From Astatotilapia calliptera (lineage: Eukaryota > Chordata > Actinopteri > Cichliformes > Cichlidae): a stretch of DNA of 64,000 nucleotides. Below the pieces are notes generated by a model. That model was not told the DNA's origin and did no database searches. It saw only the letters and a program-made list of their open reading frames with translations. The translations under genes and the position numbers were made by a program. The stretch is taken from assembly GCF_900246225.1 (NCBI RefSeq), contig NC_039303.1, positions 32,899,398 through 32,963,397 of the forward strand, in the 5' to 3' direction. Shown here piece after piece: positions 35,901-47,727 of this stretch (positions are counted from its first letter, which is position 1; the number at the start of each line of letters is the position of its first letter).

Positions 35901-36781
35901 GCTTCATCATTTCACTCTTCGTTGTCCCTCATATTTATGTGTCTGCATTTTCCCCATGTAGTTATCTTATTTTGGGAGTTTGTGTTCCTTGCTTGTTGCT
36001 TTGAGTTGTTGCTTCCTATGTAGTTGCTGTCTTCCTCATTGTCCTTGTCAGAGCCTCAGTTCACTTCCCCCTAACATATCCCAGGTCCTGTGCTACATTT
36101 CCCTAGTATTTATTCCCAGTTTATGCTTCTGTAAAGAGACGTTTTTCTGTTGCTTTTTGTGTTTTGGTCTTTGTTTAGTCTGCACTACACATTCAGGACA
36201 CTTTTTCCTGAGATTTATATAATATTTACCTGTTGCCTCACCAGATACTTGCTGTACTACTTCCCCATCATATCAGCCATTGTGGGCGTCTCCAGCAACT
36301 TCATCTTCCTCAGTTTCATCTTCATCTTCAGCTACATGAGGCTGCTGTTTCAAGTGAAACCACAGCGGGTGAGAAGAGAGACCCATGACTGCAAACAGAC
36401 AGGGCTCTAAACTTGAATTATCAGATTTTTCCTTCCTGGTCATGCTTACCTGTCACTGAGTTCCTTGTTGCCTACAGTTCAGAATGAATTGGACAGAGGA
36501 GAACAACCAGCAAGGGGAGGAAAGAGCTGTCCCTGCAGGTACATTATTATTTATGTTCATGCATGTTTAAACTAACTGGATCAGTTCAAGAGTGTGATTT
36601 ACTGTGTTTGACTGCTGGAACAAATTCTTTGACAGGCACTGCAGAAATGCTGGGTCCCTTCCATCAAAACCCCACAGACGTGAGACAGGAGGAACCACAT
36701 TTTCACGTTGGAAATGGCACAGAGCAGCAAAACAGAGATACAATTGGTCAGGGAGAAATAAACGAAACAGAAGCAGCCTGA
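32938..36781 (+). CDS. bscl2: Seipin (BSCL2), ER lipid-droplet assembly protein
   Basis: Seipin forms ER oligomers at ER-lipid droplet contacts and organises droplet growth. Coding exons: 32938-33188, 33265-33343, 33638-33781, 34478-34612, 34763-34860, 36245-36368, 36478-36538, 36636-36781 (1038 nt, 345 aa). TM1 is about residues 41-63 (LSIVFSFVFLLLWIAAFLYG), followed by the family signature FYYSYMP. The lumenal domain keeps RTDCESP, an N-glycosylation sequon N101-I-S equivalent to the human NVS site, GQPYRMSLQLEMP and the hydrophobic-helix region RSDLLRTLGTLLFLPAF, then EQKQVLEVELF. TM2 starts near 237 (YLLYYFPIISAIVGVSSNF) and the C-terminal tail is cytosolic, hydrophilic and poorly conserved. 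Exon 3 has an unusually weak acceptor (ATATATCGAG). Intron 5 (1.4 kb) contains repeat-derived sequence. AATAAA at 37066 is a candidate poly(A) signal. Confidence 0.95.
35590..36190. repeat. Probable interspersed repeat in bscl2 intron 5
   Basis: T-rich sequence with the phrases GTCATGGTTCTGGCTC, GTATTCTTGTATTTAGTTTT and TTTGTGTTTTGGTCTTTG. This is the style of a common teleost repeat tail. A related tail in the opposite orientation occurs at 43545-43960 (AACCGTGAAGAGACCC). I cannot name the family. Confidence 0.4.
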
Positions 36782-37124
36782 GGCAACTGATATAGGAGGA
36801 GGAAAATGTGCAGAGAACAACCATGATAATGTGATGTAAAGATGAATATTTAAGGCCAATATCTGGTTGAAAATGATGAAGAAAATCAATTTTACATAAA
36901 AGCCGCAAAGAAACCCTGTCATTATGAGAAAAACATTTCTTGGGAATATGTTAGACTGAAAAAAATATATATGGTTTTATTTGTTTGAGTATTTATAGGC
37001 ACCACAAATAAGTCACTTGCAAATGTCTTTATAATCAAAACAAAAAGACATTTGCTCTGATATAAAATAAAACATAATTACAATGATCATAAATGTTGTA
37101 GTTGCTGGTTAACACTAATCATAC

Positions 37125-37364
37125 AGACAAAGTCTGGAGACAAAGTAAGAGGGGTCGGGATGGTTTGGAGATGTGCAGAGGAGGAATAGTGGATATACTG
37201 GACAAAGATGGAGGTGCCAAGCAGGAAGAAAAGAGAAAGATCTAGGAGGAGGTTTATGGATGTAGTGAATGGGTGCATGCAGAGGGATAGTTTGAGGTGG
37301 AGGCAGATGACGCCCTGAGGCAACCTCCAAAGGTAGAAACTGAACGTGGCTGAAAGAAGAAAAA
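37125..37364 (+). mobile_element. LINE 3' end fragment
   Basis: GGGATGGTTTGGAGATGTGC, AGAGGAGGAATAGTGGATAT, GGAGGTGGAGGCAGATGA and the tail GAAAGAAGAAAAAG match the 3' end of the same LINE family as 45736-46400. Translation includes W-F-G-D/H-V-x-R-R-like residues typical of the RT C-terminus. Confidence 0.65.
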
Positions 37365-37434
37365 GAAGTTACCTACACAGCTGTGTAGGTAACTTCCCAT
37401 GCCACTGAAACACACTTCTGTGTTTCAGTGGCAT
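37365..37434. repeat. Two adjacent perfect hairpins
   Basis: First, 37365-37396: GAAGTTACCTACACAG followed directly by its reverse complement (32-bp palindrome, no spacer). Second, 37399-37434: ATGCCACTGAAACACA, loop CTTC, then its exact reverse complement. Only two bases separate them. They start exactly where the LINE tail ends. Confidence 0.92.
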
Positions 37435-38019
37435 ATTAATCCAAGATTTCTATGTTAATTTACACTTAGATAAAATCTTTTCCAAATACATCAGCTGAAA
37501 GCTGCTTTTGGTTTTGGGAGGGGTTTTAAATACAAGTAATTCATTTAGCTGGTTGACTGCATGAAGCATTACCATTAAAAAAAACGACCTTTTTTTTCAA
37601 ACTGAGCATTCTTGTTCTAAGAAATGAGGACTATTTAATGCGAAAATCAAAATCAGTGATGCTTTTATACACTGGTGTTTGCTACTCCTTTCACATAACA
37701 GCCTGAACTGGCTCTAACCAGAATCGAAACAATGTGGGGAAACTCCAGCGGACAACTGAGTATGAAGACAAATACGTTTAAAACAGAACATCCACACATA
37801 AAACAGCCGAAACATCAGCAGCACGAAGCTGGGGGCCAGAAATGGCCCAAGACAGACTCAAACCCCAGCTCCTGCAGTAGCCTTTCAGAATATTGCTTGT
37901 CTGCTCAACACAGTGAGCCAAACGGTTACCCCACTGCAAGTTTTTTAAGCAATAGTTGCAAAAAAAAAAAAAGCCACACCGTGTCTCCTTAGCTTGGGAC
38001 AATTACATCCATCAACACG
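37435..38019. other. No recognised feature
   Basis: Unique-looking intergenic sequence with a short poly(A) at 37960-37971. No gene or repeat family is recognised. Confidence 0.4.
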
Positions 38020-38560
38020 CACTTATTGGAAAGTTTATTGGTTACACTTTGCTAGTTCCAGATTGGATCTCTTTTCAGAGCTGCCTTAATCCAACGAGAT
38101 ATCGTACACATCCTTCTGAGATTTTGTGCTTTATTGACATGCTAGCATCACACAGTTGTAAATCTCCCGCTCCAGCACATCCCAAATATACTTAATTGGA
38201 TTGAGGTTTAGTCACTGTGGAGGCCATTTGAGTACAGTGAATTCATTGTTATGTCCAAGAAACTATTTTAAGATTATGTGATCTTTGTGATACGGCGCGC
38301 TATCCTGCTGGAAGCAATGATCAGAAGATGGGTATACTATGGTCACAAATGGGTCAATATGGTCAGCAACAATGCTCTATAGGGTGTGGCATTTTAAGCA
38401 AGTCTGAAGCAGAAATTACCAGTGTGTGAACTTCAGCAGGTTATGTTGACCATCCCTTACCATGCATAAATGCACTGAGTTGTTGCTATGTGATTGGCTG
38501 ATTAGATAATTGTGAAAATGAGCAGTTGAGGCTTTCCTAACAAAGTAGTCAATGGGTTTA
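38020..38560 (-). mobile_element. Tc1-like transposon remnant, internally deleted
   Basis: Read on the minus strand, the block at 38090-38340 encodes decayed Tc1 transposase: a piece like VYPSSDxxFQQDxAPxH and KWPPQ(W)LNxNPIxyIWDVLER, with the DDE-region phrase for CACAGTGACTAAACCTCAAT. The two ends (near TTTATTGGTTACACTTTG and GTGATTGGCTGATTAG...CAAAGTAGTC) belong to the same family, but most of the N-terminal half is deleted. Confidence 0.65.
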
Positions 38561-39228
38561 TTTCAAAGTAATATGTACTTATAACAATATACATGAAATC
38601 TATTCTACATAATAACTGTCTAGAATTTCTGTTTTCATTAAGCTGTGAAATGTTGGACTGTGGAGCTGTTTCTTTTGTTGTATGATGAAAAGAAATTCTG
38701 AAAAACAACAAAGCAAAATTTGCATCTTTTTCTTATTACACAAATAACACTTTTTTTGCATTTATTCACTCGAATGCTGTGTAACTATTTAAGTAAAACA
38801 CTGTAAAACACATTCATTATTGGAGGGAGGACACCGTATTCCTGGATGTCCTCTTGCCAGTGGCACTCTTGGCCAAATTCCAGCAGCTGTCCCTGAATAA
38901 AGCTCTGGAAACTTAACAGCGTCACTGCATGCAAAATTTGGCACCAGCAGAGAGAATGAGAACGGGATGTGGCTCACTGACAGGCACACAGCTTTGTGTA
39001 ACTGAAAACTTGTAGGTGGAGGACACGGGTTAGGTAAGTTAGATACACGTGAGCATTTAATGCTGCTTCTTCTTTTTTTTCAATTTCTGTCATTTTAAAA
39101 AAATGTTGTCGTTCTAGTGATTTTTAGACTCTTTGAATGCTTTTCCTCAAACGTGTTCAAAACTGTGCATCTGTTGTAAAGATTTTGCTGTTGTACAAGC
39201 ACATGTTGGGCTCACATCCGACACAAAG
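38561..39228. other. Upstream of the inositol trisphosphate kinase gene
   Basis: No coding feature. The frame of the kinase first exon stays open from 39133 but has no ATG before 39229, so the leader is either 5' UTR or continues from an upstream exon. Confidence 0.4.
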
Positions 39229-42200
39229 ATGGACACTACAGATGACAACCACACAGAGGGGATAAAGATGGAGATAGAGAATCAGCAAATTGTAGAGAAT
39301 GACTGCTTTTCCACCTTATCGGATAAAACGCATCAACATCTGTTGATCAGTGAAAGACCGTCGAGCAGCTGCAGGGTGGTCAGATTAAGATCCAGACCCA
39401 GTCTCCAGTCAACAAAAAGCTTCCCCCCTTATAGTCAGTGCATAGGTGGACTGGGAGAGGACGAGGACGAGGATGATCAGCACAATTCAGACATGGCTTG
39501 CCAGTCAAATGCCACAAATGTGAAGGAAGACAAAACAGAAGAACTTCAAAGCACAGAACGAAACGAAGAGCTGACTACAAGATCTCCAAGGGACTGGTTA
39601 AAGGCAAAATGGAAACTTAGGAGGAAGGAGAGGTCGGGGGGGAGCTTTGAGGTCGACGCAGACAGCTGCGAGAGAGGAAGGTGGAGTGGGAAAAGAAGGG
39701 TGGAGGAGACTGAAAAAAAAGAGGAATTTAATGATGATGATGATGATGATGATGAAGGGTGTGCAAATGCTGAGGGAAAACACTGGAGAGGTAGAAACTC
39801 CAGCTTTGAGAAAGTGAGGAAAGAAGAGGAGGAAGACGAAGATGGGAGATCGACTATTTCAGCAGTAGAAGGAGATACAAAGAGCAGCAGGGAGACCCCA
39901 AAAAAGAATGATGAGGAGGAACTGCCAGGAGTGACAGAGGGGTCCACAACACAACAGTGGTCCTCCCCACATCCTATCCTCTCCAAGCTTCTGCACTCCT
40001 CCACCTCCTCCTCCTCTTCCCTCAACCTTTCCTCCGCAGAGAGCGACGAGGTCTTCAGTGAAGGAGAGGATGCTGGGTCAAAGAGGAAGACATTCAGGAA
40101 GGTGAGAATATCTGAGAACAACACATTATACACAGATGCAGCTTTAAAGTATGTTCTCATTTTTTGTGGGGAGGGGGGTCCTGGCTGATACACTAGCATT
40201 GGCTCATGTGTCTGGCTGCTCTGGTTTTCCATGGAAGTAAAGTAAAACCATGTTTCTCAACTGTTCTGTGCACCTGTGGTCCTACTGATTTGCATGGGCT
40301 TGAAAGAGGACTTTGACAAAGTCAGATTTGAATGGTGTTTGCATGCCTGGCTGCTGCTGCTGCTGCAGATATGAGAGTAAAGAGCGAACAGAGGGAGGAT
40401 GATAGGAAGCACGCTCTAAACACAGTGTGTTTGCATTGTCAGACACTGAATAGCAGACAGTCGGCTGTAGCAGGCCTACAAAACATTTTAAACCAGCATG
40501 GTAACGTTTAATATGGAAGCGTGTATGATTGGAAGAGCTTAAATATGATGTAATAGAGACATTTCCTCCAAACTGCAAGCCTGTCATTTTGTAACAGTGC
40601 ACTACTGAACATGCTTGGCTCAGCTTCAGCTGCTTTTGGGTTTAGGTTTTTCATTGGCTACCTCTGTGTCTGTTAGAGACTGTTTTGTGTATATACAAAG
40701 TAGATCGTAACTGCTGAGGAATGTTCTGTTTGTTGGAGTACATTTTTCAGAGTTTGTTAAGGCCACGTGACTACATGGCTCCCCGAAGTGGGAAATCAAA
40801 GAATTTTATGTAGTCATTTTATGCTTTTGTCAAAAGAAATGTACAAATGAACCATTTCCAAATTACAGAGAATTAAAGTTCAACGTGCGTCCATAGCTAT
40901 GATTTCACTGTGAATGTTTTGACATTTCACGGTAGCAAACGTGCGTAAAAACACACGTACTTGCCGCTTAAAACAAACCAGTTTCTGTTAATTTTATTAA
41001 TGACATCTCTGTTTTTCCTACTGTGACAAAGCAAGTTTAGCCCTTCACACTAACAAACCGGCTTACCCTGCTTCTTTTTGCATGCATGCTGCTATTCCTG
41101 TTGTAGGTAAATTCGGCACTCCAAACTCCCTGCAGGTGTTTGTCTTTGTCCTTTACACATAGGTAACCTACCTATTAACAAAGAAATGGAAGGTATTCTC
41201 CACACCCTGAACTGGCCTTAGAGATAATAGTTGTTGGATAACTACTAGACAGGAATGCTCCTCTCACGTAACATGCTTTTCTTTTTATGCCTCAGTGCCG
41301 CTCCTGGAAAACCTTCCTGACCATGATGCACTGGTCTATGAGCCGGCAGAGCTCCTGGGTCCAGCTGGCTGGACATCAAGGCATGTGTGTTACAGTTTCT
41401 TCCACACAGACACGTGCAGGCTTTCAGAAATCAGCGTGAACACATTTCCAAATGATGCTAGCTATGATGCTGTCCAACACATTGATGTTTACATGATTGC
41501 AAAGCTTTCCAAGAGGACATTTTTGACTTGTAAATATGAACTGAAGTCACTATAGGATGTACTGTATGTCATCACCACTGCTTGCCGGCATTAACTCACA
41601 TTGACTCATATGTAAATATCCATGTGACTGCACATTATGTCAGCTCTTCATGGACTTAGTCATTGTTTTAGTTTGTGTTTCAAAAGATTATTAGGACGTG
41701 GGCTAGTCATTGAACAGTGGATGGTTAAAACCAGGAGACAGTGAAGCTCAGTATTACCTTTACTGAGGTGTCAGTCTTGAAAAAGTTTACTATGCTGAAC
41801 TTAGGCAGTACCCATCACTCTGCTTCCTTCACTTATTGCCTTATTGATTGTATGGGAACAATAATTTCATCTCTTCTTGATGTTTGCTGATGTCATCAGG
41901 TAACTTCCAGGTCAGTAAAGGAGGTGAGGTGCTGAAACTATACAGTGAAGTGGAAGCAAACTGCCTGGATTGCCTGATGAGAGACCCGCTGAGACCCTTT
42001 GTCCCACAGTATCATGGCTTGGTAACAAGAGGGGAGCTCTGCTATATCCGCCTGGAGGATCTGCTAAGTGGCCTGAAGAGGCCCGTCATCATGGACTGCA
42101 AGATGGGAGTCAGGTAAGGCGTCCCTCACAGGTGACTCATCAAGTCTTGATTGCAGAATATTAACATTCAGCTACGTGAAGGGCTTAGTGAGTTTTCTAG

Positions 42201-44572
42201 GAGAGAAAATGTCAAGATTTCAGATTTTATGAATAATACGCTACACTGGTTTTAATGTATAGAAAGGGTATTTGGGAATAAATTGTTTATATCATGTTCT
42301 TGCTATGATGACTAACTCATGGAAGGTTATTTTTATATCGAATCCCAAAAAAATGACAAAACATTAAAACGTGAACATCCAGTTTGTACCTGGTCCTGAG
42401 CTTATAGTCATTAAGAGCGACGGATACGGGAACTGTCGTTTTGAATGGTTCAGATACGTCTTTGTGTCCACAAGGAATGAATTGAGTCTTACCTTATGAG
42501 ACCTCAGCATCTAAACACCACACTTTCTGCTCAGGGCCAGGAATTAAACCTCCCCTTGAATTTCACTCACTGTGGTATATCACACCATTATTTCCAGTCT
42601 GATATTGGTGTTTTTGTTTGAATGACCCCTTTGTCAAAACTAAATATCTACATTTTCTTTGCTAGAACCTACCAAGAGGATGAATTAGTCAAAGCTCGTG
42701 TCAAAGCTCCTCTGCGAAGCGATATGTACCAGAAGATGGTGAAAATGGACCCTTCTGCTCCGTCAGCAGAGGAACATGCACAGAAGGGAGTCACCAAATG
42801 GCGCTACCTTCAGTGGAGGGATTCAATCAGTTCTACGTCCACGCTGGGCTTCAGGATAGAGGGCATTATGGTAGGAGTGAAGGCCAGGGAAGGAACTGCA
42901 CTGTTTATGTTTATTAAAAGTATCCATCTGATAAAGTATCTGTTTCTGTCTCTGTGAGTCAGATGGAGGATGGTAGCATCCAGCGAGACTTCAGGAAGAT
43001 TCAGACTTTAGCTCAGGTCACTGAGGCACTGCTTTACTTCACCAGGAGCCAGCTGCACACTCTGGTCAGTTCTGCTAACATGTAAAACTTTTCCTTTAGA
43101 AAACGCACTGGAATCATGTCATAGTAAGAAAAAAATTGTTTGATAACAGAAAACAGAACTGGCAACTTCAAAACTGATAATGAATGCAATCCTTAATGAG
43201 CAAGCAAGTGGAAAAAGTGAGGATAAAGAAACCCTAAGTGGAGCTAAACCTGGTGAGGACTTACATCTGCTGTGACCTGTCATGGTCGTAGGGAAAAGTG
43301 TAGAGAAGTGCAAAGTTCTTGCAGTGTATACCTAAAGACACTTACCAGACCAAACTATTTTGAAAGAATAATCCAACACCAACCACTTTACAAAATGATC
43401 AGAAAATGTAAAATTACTTTTGGATTTTCTGCTCATTCACATCTCTCATTCTTAATTTTTGGAGAAAGCAGACCTGCATTTTCTGGCAGAGCTGTGACCA
43501 TATTAAAAGCATCGTCTTTCTTTTACAAATAAGAGTGAAAAAGTGTCATCGTGACTTGTCGAATGTGGGCCCAAATGCAGGCAGGAATGAGCTAAAAATG
43601 ATCCGTTTATTAAAGATGTTGGCAGATAAACCACAAAAGGAAAAAAACCCCACAAAGTCCAAAATATAACTGAAAATACACAAACATAAAACTTGGAAAA
43701 CACACGAGGACAAGGAGACAGAAACAATTGTCACACAGGGGTATTTGGGGCAGCGAGGAGACCCAGCTGAACTAGGACTCTAATAAAAAGTCAAAACGCA
43801 AAATAAGTAAACTTGAAAATCTCGTAAACAGGCACACAAAGTTACTCAAGCAAAATGAGAAACAACTCAAACCTAAAGCATACTTAAACCCAAAATGAAA
43901 CTAAAACTCTAAAAACTCAGAACCGTGAAGAGACCCAGGGATAGTGACACTGAGTGCAGCCTACAGCCCAATTGGCTGCACATACACTGACCTGGTTATC
44001 TGAAAGCTTTGGCCATGTCTAAGATGAGCATCCACTGTTGTAACACTGAAAACAAGGAAAAGCATAATAGATCCCATTTGTTTTAGTTATCATAGCTTCA
44101 CCATTTTCTGTTGCTAAACATTTCCACCCATGTGTGTTCTCAGAGAGCGTACCACTCCAGACTCCTGGCCCTGAGTGACGCACTAAAGAATTCGCCATTT
44201 TTCAGAACTCATGAGGTTAGTCTACATGTAGAGATGAATCTTGTTCAATTGTACGATAAATAAAAAACACATGAATTCATCATAGCCACTCTTACAATAC
44301 CTTTATGTTTTTTAATCGATCAGGTGATTGGCAGCTCGCTTCTCTTTGTCCACGACCACAGCAAGGCCAGTGTATGGATGATAGACTTCGGAAAGACGAC
44401 GCCTCTGCCTGACTCGCAGGAGCTCCGACACAACGTCCCGTGGTCTGAGGGTAGCAGGGAGGACGGCTACCTCATCGGTCTGTCCTCTCTCGTCGCATCT
44501 TTAGCCCAGGCCATCAGTGTGGCCTCCTGGCAGCAGGAGGAGAGCTGTGAGGAGGAGCAAATAAGCCTGTGA
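39229..44572 (+). CDS. Inositol-trisphosphate 3-kinase (ITPK A/B/C family)
   Basis: Phosphorylates Ins(1,4,5)P3 to Ins(1,3,4,5)P4, shaping calcium signals. Exons: 39229-40101, 41296-41380, 41900-42113, 42666-42870, 42963-43064, 44144-44215, 44324-44572 (1800 nt, 599 aa). The ATG is the first in-frame Met, in good context (AAAGATGG). Exon 1 encodes about 291 residues of highly charged, low-complexity sequence including an eight-Asp run from a GAT repeat. Exon 2 gives SSWVQLAGHQG, which in the family precedes the catalytic core. Core motifs: DPLRPFVP, the PxxxDxKxG signature PVIMDCKMG (381-389), SSTSTLGFRIEGI, GSSLLFVHDH and catalytic IDFGK (537-541). Intron 2 uses a GC donor. The paralogue is not certain; SSTSTLGF is the form I associate with ITPKC, but the catalytic core is divergent. 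Confidence 0.92.
39733..39756 (+). repeat. (GAT)n coding microsatellite
   Basis: Eight GAT codons in a row encode poly-Asp within exon 1 of the kinase gene; likely length-polymorphic in multiples of three. Confidence 0.9.
43545..43960. repeat. Probable interspersed repeat in the kinase gene intron 5
   Basis: A-rich sequence with the phrases GGGCCCAAATGCAGGCAGG, GATCCGTTTATTAAAGATG, and at the far end CAGAACCGTGAAGAGACCC. This arrangement is familiar from teleost intronic repeats and resembles, in reverse orientation, the end of the repeat at 35590-36190. Family not named. Confidence 0.45.
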
Positions 44573-45504
44573 ATGTGCATTTTTGACAGTCGTTACACAA
44601 TTGTAAGTGGATGAGATGGACAAATCGACTGGTGTTACATCGGAATGGTTTCATTCACTGGAAGAGACTTGATTTGTTAATGGAGATTGTGTCTTCAGGG
44701 GCTAAGGAGGAGGAAAAAGGGACTTCAGTGTACTGAAAATCCATAGATATGTGGTTGTGCATCCAGTATGTACATACTCTGACAGTTAAAACTACTATGT
44801 TACAAAGACCTTTTTGTTTTCTCATTTGCAAAAGACGGACAATCCAAGGAACATCTACAGATCAGGGGCTTGCCCAGTGAAGAGGCATGGGTTGGGAATG
44901 ACTCTGCTGGAGATCTGTTTACAAATGCTCCTGTCTTGTTTGTTTTAATGTGGTTGGTCTGCATAACCTAAAACAGCTTACCTTTGTTGCAACATAAGCT
45001 CATTTAAGGTATCTCATAATGCGCACATCGACTGAACAGCCTCGTGCTCTATCTTTTTTTTAAGACAGTATGTGTAAAAAACATGGGTTAAGTACAGATT
45101 AAGCTATACCAATGAAGAAAACACAGCCACAATGTTTGTATTGTATTATTATATTGTTTGTATTTAGATTACTTACACATGATGCAGCTGAAATGTTTTT
45201 CACAGTTTTATAGGCTATAAATAACCTCACATATATATATATATAAAATTAAAATAAGAATGCTTCTTTCTGTTGGGTTTTTATATATCCATGTCACTAT
45301 TATCATCATCTTATATAAAATGATCAATGAGTTGCAGACATCCAAGTGATATGCAAAAAAGTAGATAAATAAAATGCTAAATGGCAGTGAGAGTTTAACA
45401 GCTGAAATCTCAGGGCAGTCAAATCCATTCGATCATTGCAAAAAGCAGGTTGAGTGAAATATTTCAGTGAGCTGGATTGGTGCAGCCAAAAAGCATATAT
45501 GTCA
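44573..45504. other. 3' UTR and downstream of the kinase gene
   Basis: No gene recognised. AT-rich with a short TATATA run near 45231-45245. The poly(A) site is not determined. Confidence 0.4.
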
Positions 45505-45735
45505 CGGTTCAAGGTTCTTTATTTGTCACATACATAGTTATACAAGTATAACACACAGTGAAATGTAACCTGACACACTCCTCGACGTGTGCAAAAATGG
45601 GGGGGGGGGGGGGGGGGGGGTAGAGGATGAACATTATATATATATAGTATATACATTGGGTAATGTGCAGTAGGGAATGTGCAGAATGTACATATATGTA
45701 TTACACTGCATGAGGCAGTGGTGAAGTGTTCAGCT
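45505..45735. repeat. Interspersed repeat with poly(G) tract
   Basis: Starts GGTTCAAGGTTCTTTATTTG and contains ACACAGTGAAATGTAACCTG and repeated GTAATGTGCAGTAGGG-type motifs, which I recognise as a common teleost dispersed repeat of unknown class. A run of 22 G lies at 45599-45620. Confidence 0.55.
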
Positions 45736-46400
45736 GAAGTGACGGATGAGTTTAAGGTGGGGAAGGATCGGCTCTGAGCCCCTTCTTATTTGATGTGGTG
45801 ATGGGCAGGTGGACTGATGAGGTCAGGCAGGAGTCCACAGAGACTCCTGCCTGACCTCTTACACATTATGATCTGAAGTGAGAGAAGGAGGCAGGCTGAA
45901 GAGAGCATGGAGAGGTGAAAACACATCTAAAAGTGAAGCTGCAAGGAACAGAGGTGGTGAAGGTGGATGTTTAAATATCTCGGGTCAACCATCCAAAGCA
46001 ACAGATGGGGCACAAGAGAGGAGAGAGTCCAGGCAGCGTGGAGTGAGTGGAGAAGAGTATCAGGGGTGATTTGTGACAGAAAGAGAACAGTGAGAGTGAA
46101 AAGGAAGGTTTACAAGATGGGAGTGAGACACTAGCACTGACAAAAATACAGGAGGTGCAGCTAGAGGTGGCAGAGCTGAAGGATGGACAGGATTAGAAAT
46201 GAGCACATCAGAGAGACAAAGTTATAGAGGCAGGGCTGACATGGTTTGGACATGTGCAGAGGAGGGATAGTGGAAAAAAATAGGAGGAAAATATTAATGG
46301 AGGAGGGTTGGTGTGACAGATGAGGACGCAAAGGGTTGAGTGAGATGGAGACAGATTTCCACAGTGGGAATCCCTAAAGGGAGCAGCCGAAAGAAGAAGA
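45736..46400 (+). mobile_element. Non-LTR retrotransposon fragment with foldback
   Basis: Degraded RT C-terminal region in shifting frames: LFDVVMGRWTDEVRQES near 45785-45837, KYLGSTIQSN-like and WSEWRRVSGVICDRK-like segments near 45970-46085, and WFGHVQRRDS-like near 46245-46270. It ends CCCTAAAGGGAGCAGCCGAA followed by AGAAGAAG, the element's usual 3' tail. An inverted duplication at 45819-45858 replaces the part just before the catalytic FADD box. Confidence 0.7.
45819..45858. repeat. Perfect foldback, 17-bp arms, 6-nt loop
   Basis: GAGGTCAGGCAGGAGTC, loop CACAGA, then the exact reverse complement. It lies inside the LINE fragment. The left arm is ordinary element sequence, so the right arm is the anomalous copy. 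Confidence 0.9.
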
Positions 46401-47672
46401 CTGAAAGATATGATTTGTGCAAATCTGAAGTATTGTTAACATAATGCTGAGTGTTTAATTTAAAGTAAGGCAAATAATAATAACTGAAAAGTAAGCAGTA
46501 AAACAATTACAATTATTAACCCTGTGAGGTCTAACACATCATCGGTGATCTGAACTCTAGGCTATAACAATATGTTTTTGTTTCTCACTGACATTGAGAA
46601 ACAGAGGATAACAAAATAATCAGACTAACTTTACTTGTTAAATTCCTTTTTTCTGCAAAGTGTTACGACTCAGAGCTAGGGTTAGGGTTTCAACAGATTT
46701 ATGTACTTCAGCTAAATTCAAGTACATATTTTGTGTTCAAAAGTTTAGAAAAATAGAAATATCTGGCCCAAGAGACAATATTCCCCCAACATTAAGACAT
46801 CATAATTAGCATTTTAGTGGTTGTAGACTGTCAAGATGAAAATGTATAGTTTTAGTAATTAAAGGCTCCATCTATTGAAAACACATTTGGCATTAAAATG
46901 TGACAAGTCTAAAACAGAGACCACAAATTATGATGCAGAAGTTTGCAATAATGTTTTGGAGCTGTTATTACGGACTATTGTTAAAAATGACAATGACTTA
47001 ATTTTGTATTTTTTTTTTAGTTAACAACAGGAAATACAGCAGAAAAATTAAATTTTTCCCCTTTTGTTATTGTTTAACAACCTAATAATAATTTGTGTTT
47101 GATTGACAAATAGATGCCTGAATTACATTAAGTTAATTACTTTGTTAATAATAAAACTATTTAAGCCAAATATCTATTTTTAAAAAAATGCCATAAAAAT
47201 ACAAAATTTTACATTTGCCTAAATATATTTTTTTAAAGTATGCTAATACTGTGGCAGTTTAAGCGCTCAGGCTGCAGTAATTAGACGTTAGAGCTTCGTT
47301 TCGCCAGGTGGCGCCATGTTGTTGGCGCTTCAGGAGACAAGTGAGCGGGAGAGACCGACTGACAGGAGCTAAAACGACATGTTTTCGGTACTTTTATGGG
47401 GGGAAAAACCAATAAGGTGGTAAAAAAAGAAAAAAAGAAATTAGTGGTAAATGTTGAAACTGGTCCTGGGCAGCCAACGTGAACGATACTGCTAGCTGCA
47501 AGCTAACCTTAGCTTCTGCTCACAAAGTTGCCCAAAAAGAAAAAAAGCATAAACTTCAAATTTCGCTCAAGAAGGCTGACAAAGAATCTGGTGCTGTTTT
47601 GAAAAGGAGTTTTTCAAGGAGAAAGTAAGTTTTTTCTGGGAGCTTAAGTGGTCTTGAGAGGACCAAGTGATC
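46401..47672. other. Spacer; possible upstream promoter of nxf1
   Basis: 46401-47270 is AT-rich with nothing recognised. Around 47285-47370 the composition shifts to CpG-containing sequence (CGTTTCGCCAGGTGGCGCC, then ATGTTGTTGGCG, GAGCGGGAGAGACCG), compatible with a promoter or first exon. Inference only. Confidence 0.4.
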
Positions 47673-47727
47673 ATGTTTCAGAGGAACTACCGCAACCTGG
47701 CCGTGGTGACACATGTGGTGAATGATG
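47673..47727 (+). CDS. Candidate alternative first coding exon of nxf1
   Basis: ATG at 47673 opens 18 codons (MFQRNYRNLAVVTHVVND plus one base) and ends at a strong donor, GATG then GTAAGT. An in-frame TGA 18 bp upstream makes this the first possible Met. The donor phase (1) equals that of canonical nxf1 exon 1, so splicing to 49870 would give ...VVND-EHDDRTAPQF. A stretch of CpG-containing sequence lies about 300 bp upstream. It could instead belong to an unrelated or non-coding transcript; phase agreement alone has a one-in-three chance. Confidence 0.4.

Noticed and set aside
39133..39228. Open frame upstream of the kinase ATG (32 codons from a TTG)
   Set aside because: No ATG in this stretch and no family similarity; treated as 5' UTR.
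39546..40232. 228-codon minus-strand ORF opposite kinase exon 1
   Set aside because: Ser-rich shadow of an acidic, purine-rich coding exon; no independent support.
46676..46693. GGGTTAGGG, telomere-like hexamers
   Set aside because: Only about two units; too short to indicate an interstitial telomeric repeat.
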